NCBI GenBank assembly: GCA_026770615.1
Contig: MU631384.1
Coordinates: 256,733 to 269,444 of the forward strand
DNA: 12,712 bases
From: Pavlovales sp. CCMP2436
Taxonomy: Eukaryota; Haptophyta; Pavlovophyceae; Pavlovales
Direction: 5' to 3'
The position numbers were made by a program, and so were the translations under genes. The notes below the pieces were generated by a model. That model saw nothing but the letters and a program-made list of their open reading frames with translations. It was not told the origin of the DNA and ran no database searches. Shown piece after piece: positions 7,564 through 12,712 of the stretch; position 1 is the first letter of the stretch; each line of letters opens with the position of its first letter.

Positions 7564-8212
7564 TCTTTCTTGATATTTACATTGTAGGGTAACTAGTTGG
7601 TGAGTTTTGAGAAGGATACATAGTGATTTTAGCAGCCTGCTGTCCGCCACTGCACCGCTCGATGCTAGACGCAGCCCACCGATCCGACGCGTCCACCTCC
7701 GATGCTGCTAGAGGTACATAGTACATGCAAACAAGTTGAATGTTACGGTTGGCTATGGCTAAGGTCACCCTCCCCCCCCCCCAGCACACAACCGGTTCAA
7801 AATTATTCCCGAACACTTGCAGTGGAGTCGTATCTAACTTTTTGAAAAACGAACGCACAATAATTACGAACAATTCAAGATGCTACGTATTGTATCCATG
7901 TAAACGGTGACCTCGTTCACGCCATCCTCCATAACAATCATAATCATCATAACCGGAACGATGGATATGCGGCGGGCCGTCCGTACGCCGCGCGACTGTG
8001 TCGTAGTACGCTCAATGAGCAAAAATGTGCGAAAGTTGATTCACTAACTAACTGCCAATATTCAACATATCGAATATTGAGTTTCACGGGGGAAAGCGAA
8101 ATAATTATGCTATAATTCGACTCGCATGTGCGCGCGTGCGCCGACGCCCTGCTGGCCGGTCCGTGTGTCTCTCCGCCCTGACTGGTCCGTGCGTCCCTCC
8201 GTCCATCCGCAG
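7564..8212. other. AT-rich spacer
   Basis: No supported gene. It contains C and G homopolymer runs and a short inverted repeat CAATATTC/GAATATTG (8056-8063 and 8072-8079). Immediately before 8213 there is a pyrimidine-rich, intron-like tract with CTGAC and a final CAG, which suggests the 3' end of an intron of the fragment that follows. Confidence 0.5.
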
Positions 8213-8391
8213 GGCATCCCGAACCTGAAGCTCTACTTTAAGGTGGGTGCAGAACCCGCCAACGTTTTCTCGGGGGAGGACGCGCAAAGATCCCCGCCAC
8301 GCTCGTACGGCTGCTGAAGGGGCTACCCACGGGCGCAGACAGGCACCTGCTCAAGGTGAGCGCGCCGGGCGAGCAGAAGGGCGAGCTCTAG
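8213..8391 (+). pseudogene. Orphan coding fragment, unknown protein
   Basis: After an intron-like acceptor (GTCCATCCGCAG|GG) the sequence reads GIPNLKLYFK, then a donor-like AAG|GTGGGT. From 8290 a different frame reads IPATLVRLLKGLPTGADRHL, then LKVSAPGEQKGEL and a TAG stop at 8389-8391. A 47-nt intron (8243-8289) would join the two in phase 0; otherwise a frameshift separates them. A further donor-like AAG|GTGAGC lies at 8356. No upstream exons or start were found and I do not recognise the protein. It is either the 3' end of a small spliced gene whose upstream exons I missed or a detached relic. Confidence 0.4.
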
Positions 8392-8925
8392 TCTATGGGC
8401 TCGCTTGTGCAGGCATGCACCGCCGCTTGGGCATGCGTACGCACTCACTACGCAGCGTACCCACTCAACTCTAAAGCCTGCAATGCATAGTGGCCGAGGC
8501 CGAGTCCTGTCGAGGCGTGGTTTGCGACCTTTACGCAGTGCAACGCTGAGCTCTCAGATGTCTTAATATTAACATGTAGCTTACTTACGTGTTGGTATTA
8601 CTGGCACTTTAAATGTACTTAAGTTCAATAAGGACTCGTACAGCTTGTCAGTATGTAGTGACTGCCTGCCATCTCCCCGCTTAGTTAATAGCGAAGTTTT
8701 AAAGCGCTGGCCTCAATTGCCACAACTTACAAGTTCAATTAGTGAGACTGAGAAGTGATACTAAGCAGTGAAAAATTAGTTGAATCCCAGATATCCGGCG
8801 GCGGCACCGAAATAAACACAGGGGAAAATCCCCTGTGTGAGCACCTCTGAATGTGTGATCTGACTTTGTGCTCTAAATGTGTACTCTTGCTGTTTTTTCT
8901 GACTGTGTGCCCTAACTGCCCCTAG
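8392..8925. other. AT-rich spacer upstream of the glycosyltransferase
   Basis: No gene supported. Just before 8926 the sequence TTTTTTCTGACTGTGTGCCC then TAACTGCCCCTAG resembles a branch point and 3' splice site, so an unseen 5' exon of the glycosyltransferase may lie upstream. No promoter could be assigned. Confidence 0.45.
8816..8838. repeat. Short perfect hairpin ACACAGGGGA/TCCCCTGTGT
   Basis: Two 10-bp arms are separated by AAA. The CAGGGG/CCCCTG ends resemble the tips of the 170-bp MITE family, so it may be a collapsed or foldback remnant, though the match is too short to be sure. Confidence 0.6.
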
Positions 8926-9038
8926 ACGAGAGTGCTCCAAACCAGGTTGCCGCACAGCCGCGCTGCTGCCGCCTGCCGCCACCACCGCCGTCGCCGACAC
9001 TCTTTAAAAAAAATCGCGCACGCTGCCCGCCATCGTCT

Positions 9039-9124
9039 CCGGCGCCAAGGCGCCTCACCGATGTCGGGCTGCGCGCTTGGCCGGCGCCAAGGCGCCTCGT
9101 CGACGATGTCAGGCTGCGCGCTTG
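9039..9124 (+). repeat. Tandem duplication (41 and 44 bp) around the candidate start codon
   Basis: CCGGCGCCAAGGCGCCTC followed by GATGTCGGGCTGCGCGCTTG (9039-9079) is repeated with small changes at 9081-9124. Each copy carries an ATG in the glycosyltransferase frame (9061 and 9109), giving MSGCAL twice. Confidence 0.85.
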
Positions 9125-9863
9125 ACGCGTCTCGCTTCGTGCTCTGCGCGCGGGTGCTGCTCGCTGAGCACGCGGCAGCGGAGGATGGCGGCGGCCGGCC
9201 CTTCTCCCCCGCCAACCCGCGGTTCGTGCTGATGACGCGAGCACTGCAGGAGACGCCGTACCTCGAGTACTTCATCTCTTACCACCTGCGCCTCGGATTC
9301 AATCGCATCGTCGTCTTCCACAGCCTGCCTGCGGGCACAGAGCTCCTGCGCGCACCGCTGCCTGGCATCGTCAAGTTGAAGCGCGTTGCGAATACAGCCG
9401 ACGGTGCGATTGAGGGGCTCGCGCGCAAGTACGTGCGCACGGAGCACTTGAGCGCGGGTGCTACTCTCAGATATCGACGAGTTTCTGCTGCTCAGCCATC
9501 CGACAGTCGGCGAGTACGTCGACGTGACCGAGGGCAAACGGGGGCGTATCGACATGTTCGTTTCCCGTTGAGTGATGGTCGAGCACACGCGCCCCTGGTG
9601 CGCGTCGACGACCGGCTTTGAGGCGATGGTGCGCCAGCTGGGCGCAACTTCGCATCGGCAGCACAAGGCCATGCAGTGGCCCGCCTCCATTGTCGGTCTG
9701 CGCTCGCCGCACTTCCCGCTCGTCGAGCCCACGCGCAGACTGCGAATTGTGCACGACGGCAGCCTTTACACCCTCGTTGGTCGGGACGTGAAACAGATTG
9801 GCAGATCGGCGCCGCTCTTCAACGAGAGTGCTCTTGTTCACATTTACACGCGTTCACTTGCGG

Positions 9864-10006
9864 GTACGTGCTAACATACGTACACGCGCCGCTGACATTT
9901 CCGCCTTGCCTGGCCGCTCCCTCACCCGCGCCCACCGCAACCACCGCAGACGTGCTGGCGAGGGTACTCATCTTTGTTGCTGGTGTTGTTATTTGTTGTT
10001 GTACAG
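9864..10006 (+). other. Intron 1 of the glycosyltransferase, with two possible acceptors
   Basis: Donor GCGG|GTACGT. Two acceptors share the same downstream word, CAG|ACGTGCTGG, at 9950 and 10007, exactly 57 bases apart. Both keep the reading frame, so the 19-residue stretch VLARVLIFVAGVVICCCTD could be included or skipped. The family pattern favours the second acceptor. Confidence 0.65.
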
Positions 10007-10071
10007 ACGTGCTGGTGGAAGCGGTGAACACGAAACTACACGATAAGAAGGTCAGGTGAGCTTTTCAAAAA

Positions 10072-10074
<3 letters not shown>

Positions 10075-10104
<30 letters not shown>
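10075..10104 (+). repeat. A30 homopolymer in intron 2
   Basis: Thirty consecutive A residues begin 19 bases after the donor site. This could be a poly(A) relic of retroposition or simple slippage expansion. No target-site duplication was identified. Confidence 0.9.
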
Positions 10105-10108
<4 letters not shown>

Positions 10109-10171
10109 AAAGTGTGTGTCAATATTTTTAAAACCATCCGGCCCCGTAAACGGTCTCCCAGTCTCAGGATA

Positions 10172-10197
10172 AAAAATTACATGATAAGAAGCTCAGG
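10172..10197 (+). repeat. Near-copy of the exon 2 end inside intron 2
   Basis: The segment reading AAATTACATGATAAGAAGCT matches AAACTACACGATAAGAAGGT at about 10033-10052 with three differences, and CAGG follows in both. The copy is 140 bases downstream of the original and lacks its GTGAGC donor. Confidence 0.75.
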
Positions 10198-11098
10198 CAC
10201 GGCTTTTAATATTTAGTAGTAGTTCTTTTAACGTCCCCCGACTTGCAGCCCGAAGGCGTACAGGCATGACATGGGAGGGCCAGCGCATCGGTCGTCTCAT
10301 GCGCTATCTTACTCCCCGCGTCGTCTCTCTGTCAAGAACCTTGCGGCTGTTTGTATCACTATTATAGTATATCATAATCAATTATATTATATGTCTCACC
10401 ATCATATTCATTTCTCATTTTATCGTCATCATCAATATTAGCATCATTTCTCATTATTATGAGCATTGTCTTTTTCACATATTTTCAAAGCAGCGACCTT
10501 GCGCCGCTGCAGCGGCTGATCCGCGTCGCGTCAGAGAAAGACTGGGCTCTGGGGGCGGTAGGAGATGGGATCGCACCCTTCCCCGGACCTACTGCCTCGC
10601 GGCCCGTAGCGGCCCCACGCCGGCTGCTGGATATGTTCATAGGCACGGTGGGGCTGAAGGCTGCTCTGCCACTCGGGCACGCACTTTTCAGGTGGCCGAA
10701 CTTGCGCCGCACCTTTCCGCACCTGCCTGTAGACTTTGGCGACCAGCAGCTCGCTCGCCTCTTCGACCAGCAGCGCAACGCCCGCTCGCACCTGCCGCTC
10801 GGCACGCCGATGTGCGACGGGGCGGAGGAGCGGAGAGTCTTTAAGCGCACTGTATTATCCAAGCTCAACGCAACCTTCGCGCAGTACGAGCGCGTTGCTA
10901 CCGTGCTCGAGCAGGCGTATCGCCGTGAGCTGCGCGGGGGGAGCGCCGAGCTCTGGCTCAAGCACTTCCCACGCCACAACGGCTAGATGTTATACTAGAT
11001 ATATTACTGATAGGGACTCAAGCTGGTGATCTTACACTATACTCAGTCAGACAGTCTCACTCATACTAATGATTTCAGCGCCGGGGCCTAATTATCGA

Positions 11099-11104
11099 AA
11101 TAAA
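11099..11104 (+). terminator. Putative polyadenylation signal AATAAA
   Basis: AATAAA lies 113 bases after the glycosyltransferase stop, in the 224-bp gap between the two convergent genes. Confidence 0.5.
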
Positions 11105-11210
11105 GAATTCGAAAAAAGAAGAAGCAAGTCAGGCGAGGCAGCTGCGCTAGCTCTGCCGTCATGTTGATCGTTTCTATCGGATGCAAGTGTCTGAGACTAA
11201 TATATTTGAA

Positions 11211-12223
11211 CTAAGCGAGGCTGCTCCGCTCAGCCGTCGCCAGCCGACGGTCTATCTCCTCGGCGATGCACGGGATGTCCGAAACCACGCTGTCCTCCAG
11301 CTTGTCCGCCCTACCCGCCGCCATGGCGAGCAAATTCGCGAGCAGTTTGTGGTTGCCGAAGATGTCCACGTGCTGCGCTGTGCCGGGTCCGCCGCGGAGT
11401 GAGGGGATCTTTGAGACGCGCTCGTCTGCGGGCTAGGGGGGCAGTGAGGATAGACAGTGCGAATAAACCGTGAGTGCGAAAAGAGTCGAGCCGAGCACAG
11501 AAATGTAGACACAGACACGAGCGCAAAAAAAAGAAAATAAAGGCGGGGGATAGTATTCGATTGATTAGTCGACAAGGGGTGGGGGGTAGTGCTACGCTAA
11601 GCCATCTCTATCGCGAATTCCCGAATACCTTAGGGCTGCAAGCCACATTTTTTGTTTGTACCTGCAAATTCGCACACCACTACGAACAAGCTGCCTGGGT
11701 TGAGATCCGCACGCTTGCGCCTGGCCGAGTAGGGCACGTATCTGCACACAAAGAGCGAAAGAGGCAGCAGATCATCAGGGAGGGCAGATAAGCATCACAA
11801 AGAAGGATATCAAAACATTCAGAACAGTCAGACGCCAGCTTGAATCCCTATCAGTATATGTTCTTTTCTGTATCATGTAAGAATAGAATTAAATATTCAG
11901 TATCGGGGGGGGGGTTGGAGGGGCTCACCCTAGCGAGAGTAGGTTGACCGTGCCGTCGCCGTCCGACGTCTGCACGCCCCGAACCAGCGAGCTCCGTTGT
12001 TTGCCTCCCTGTTTTGTGTGAAATATTTGAATTGTTTACTCTCAATAAACCTTACGCCATTTGTCAAATCGCGGAGTTTCAACAAGAGGCAAAAAAAATA
12101 AAAAATAAAATCTATCTATGAGCCACGGTATGGCGTCGCCTGCAGCCAGTGTCTCGTCAATTGGCTGATTCGCTGCGGCTGCGGTGGAGACAACGTAGGA
12201 ACGCTCCGTGCGCAGGCCCACTC
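11211..12223 (-). CDS. PDAT: Phospholipid:diacylglycerol acyltransferase (PDAT), C-terminal exons
   Basis: PDAT moves an acyl chain from a phospholipid to diacylglycerol, making triacylglycerol without acyl-CoA, at the endoplasmic reticulum. It is an LCAT-like alpha/beta-hydrolase. Proposed exons (minus strand): 12223-about 12140 (GVGLRTERSYVV, the family's 'YGVG.pTERaY'); 12008-11929 (RGVQTSDGDGTVNLLSLG, with the catalytic Asp of the DGDxTV motif); 11741-11662 (YVPYSARRKRADLNPGSLF, matching the 'NP....REY' block); and 11425-11211 (SLRGGPGTAQHVDIFGN, with the catalytic His of the HVDIxGN motif, then EEIDRRL and TAG at 11213-11211). The last two junctions are phase 2 and phase 1 and rebuild Gly and Asp codons exactly. 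The join between the first two listed exons is uncertain. The nucleophile-elbow Ser and the N-terminal membrane anchor lie outside the window or upstream and are not seen. The usual Pro after DGDxTV is Asn here. The motifs favour PDAT over LCAT. Confidence 0.83.
11426..11661 (-). other. PDAT last intron (236 nt)
   Basis: Donor TTTGCAG|GTACAA, acceptor CCCTAGCCCGCAG|ACGAGC, phase 1. It joins CEFA, Asp, ERVSKIPSL. Both flanking exons match consecutive parts of PDAT. Confidence 0.8.
11742..11928 (-). other. PDAT penultimate intron (187 nt)
   Basis: Donor CTAGG|GTGAGC, acceptor CTCTTTGTGTGCAG|ATACGTG, phase 2, rebuilding a GGA (Gly) codon between LLSL and YVPYS. Confidence 0.8.
12009..12139 (-). 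other. PDAT upstream intron, borders uncertain
   Basis: The likely acceptor is ACAAAACAG|GGAGGC (phase 0) or GGGAG|GCAAAC (phase 1). The upstream donor is unclear: GCTGCAG|GCGACG would be a GC-type donor in phase 1, and TCCTAC|GTTGTC a GT donor in phase 0. An AATAAA and an AT-rich tract lie inside. Confidence 0.4.
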
Positions 12224-12552
12224 CTTATTCAAAAAAGCAGGAGGAGTCAGCTAGGCGCCACTTCGGGCTTTTATTTGGAGACTTTAAAGCGCCGCGATTG
12301 TGAGGGAGGGCGGGCAGGGCATTGGGTCACATAAAACTGCAAGTTTGGGGAGGGGTGCACAGGTAAGTGTGTCACGCGTGGGGGGGGGGGTTCCACATAC
12401 CGCATAAAGACTCATTTAAAGGGTGCGGTTGTAAAATTGCGGGGCGAGAAAGAGTGGCGAATTTTGAATAAATACCTTGCTGAAGATAGAGCGTACCGTA
12501 CATTGAAGTTACCCACTCCCTTAAAATAAATTACTTGATGAAAGCGTACTAG
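12224..12552. other. Spacer or PDAT intron; nothing else seen
   Basis: On the minus strand CTGACTCCTCCTGCTTTTTT then GAATAAG just upstream of 12223 is a good 3' splice site, so this stretch is probably PDAT intron. The exon that should precede it (the conserved 'iYclYG' part) was not found here. It contains a G10 run near 12382. Confidence 0.5.
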
Positions 12553-12712
12553 GCAGCGCTGACCGGCCAGACGCACAGACTCCGCGTCATCACGCCGGAC
12601 GTCATCGTGCGCGTCGACCCAGCGAGGGGTCGGCTGCAGCTAATAGAGGTTAAGACTATCGCATTCTGCCCAAGCTATTACACTGACAATAATGCTGCCC
12701 TCCCCCCCGGCG
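12553..12712 (+). CDS. PD-(D/E)XK nuclease-like fragment, probably transposon-derived (partial)
   Basis: From just after a TAG at 12550-12552 the plus strand reads ALTGQTHRLRVITPDVIVRV, then DPARGRLQLIEVKTIAFCPS, then YYTDNNAALPPG, and runs off the window. The spacing PD, about 16 residues, then ExK (TPDVIV...LIEVK) is the signature of the PD-(D/E)XK nuclease fold, and 'ExKTI..(G/C).s.Y' strings are typical, as I remember them, of proteins from algal retroelements or transposons. No start codon is visible; an acceptor-like AG precedes the frame. It lies on the strand opposite PDAT, probably within or beside a PDAT intron. It may be an insertion that explains the missing upstream PDAT exon. 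Confidence 0.55.

Larger units (their letters stand above)
10056..10493 (+). other. Intron 2 of the glycosyltransferase (438 nt)
   Basis: Donor GTCAG|GTGAGC and acceptor AAAGCAG|CGACCTT. The codon AG|C (Ser) is rebuilt across the junction, giving DKKVSDLAPL. It is AT-rich and contains an A30 tract and a near-copy of the preceding exon end. Confidence 0.7.
9061..10986 (+). pseudogene. Glycosyltransferase, GT92/GT2-like family, disrupted
   Basis: This would transfer a sugar from a nucleotide-sugar donor, probably in the secretory pathway, although no signal anchor is visible. Proposed exons are 9061-9863, 10007-10055 and 10494-10986, with junction phases 1 and 2 that match. Motifs in order: RFVLMTRALQETPYLEYF and YHLRLGFNRIVVFH (N-terminal nucleotide-binding half); SDIDEFLLL (DxD metal-binding motif); HKAMQWPASIVGLRSPHFPL; and ESALVHIYTRSLADVL (C-terminal family block). 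Two lesions occur. The frame must change by one base between 9452 and 9461, just before SDIDEF, and a TGA (9569-9571) sits between MFVSR and VMVEHTRPW, where TGG (Trp) would fit. The rest is well kept, so this is a recent pseudogene, a recoded gene, or a sequence with two base errors. The start is the first ATG in frame, within a tandem duplication. The TAG stop is at 10984-10986. It converges on the PDAT gene. Confidence 0.7.

Noticed and set aside
7577..7873. Minus-strand 98-codon open frame
   Set aside because: No motif; composition follows the surrounding spacer and includes a homopolymer run.
8816..8838. Intrinsic transcription terminator
   Set aside because: There is a hairpin but no T tract, and the spliced genes indicate a eukaryote.
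9402..9470. A 69-nt intron that would rescue the glycosyltransferase frame before DIDEF
   Set aside because: Phases work, but it would delete about 22 residues of protein-like sequence that the family needs between the second strand and the DxD motif.
11252..11575. Minus-strand 107-codon open frame overlapping the PDAT last exon
   Set aside because: Wrong frame; the PDAT frame here gives the HVDIFGN motif and a proper stop.

Overview
The window looks like nuclear DNA of a eukaryote, most likely a GC-rich unicellular alga (haptophyte-like; this taxonomic guess is weak). The reasons are GC-rich coding blocks in AT-rich spacers, several genes that only make sense once short GT-AG introns are removed, AATAAA-type signals, long homopolymer G/C runs, nested inverted-repeat transposons, and an algal/plant-type lipid acyltransferase. 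No bacterial operon structure, tRNA, rRNA or CRISPR array was seen.

Left to right: (a) 1-731, minus strand: the decayed 3' part of a retroelement reverse transcriptase, with a frame change and an in-frame TAG. (b) 774-886: a foldback (hairpin) repeat, then AT-rich spacer. (c) 1535-5747, minus strand: a four-exon gene for a large, low-complexity, internally duplicated protein of about 1308 residues that I do not recognise. Its three introns are all phase 0 and the frame stays open across every junction. (d) 6373-7563: a nest of non-autonomous DNA transposons. Two 170-bp copies have perfect 25-bp ends and TA target sites; one sits inside a GGATCC-rich tandem-repeat element with its own 31-bp inverted ends, and the other sits inside a 676-bp relative. 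(e) 8213-8391, plus strand: a short orphan coding fragment. (f) 9061-10986, plus strand: a glycosyltransferase-92/GT2-like gene in three exons, broken by a frameshift next to its DxD motif and by a TGA where a Trp codon would fit. (g) 11211-12223, minus strand: the last exons of a phospholipid:diacylglycerol acyltransferase (PDAT), with the catalytic Asp and His motifs on separate exons, convergent with the glycosyltransferase. (h) 12553-12712, plus strand, running off the edge: a PD-(D/E)XK nuclease-like fragment of a kind I associate with transposon proteins.

The genes do not form a pathway. The window is two or three ordinary host genes separated by repeat-rich spacers with dead mobile-element pieces at both edges. 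The least explained items are the modular repeat protein (c) and the nested element family (d).
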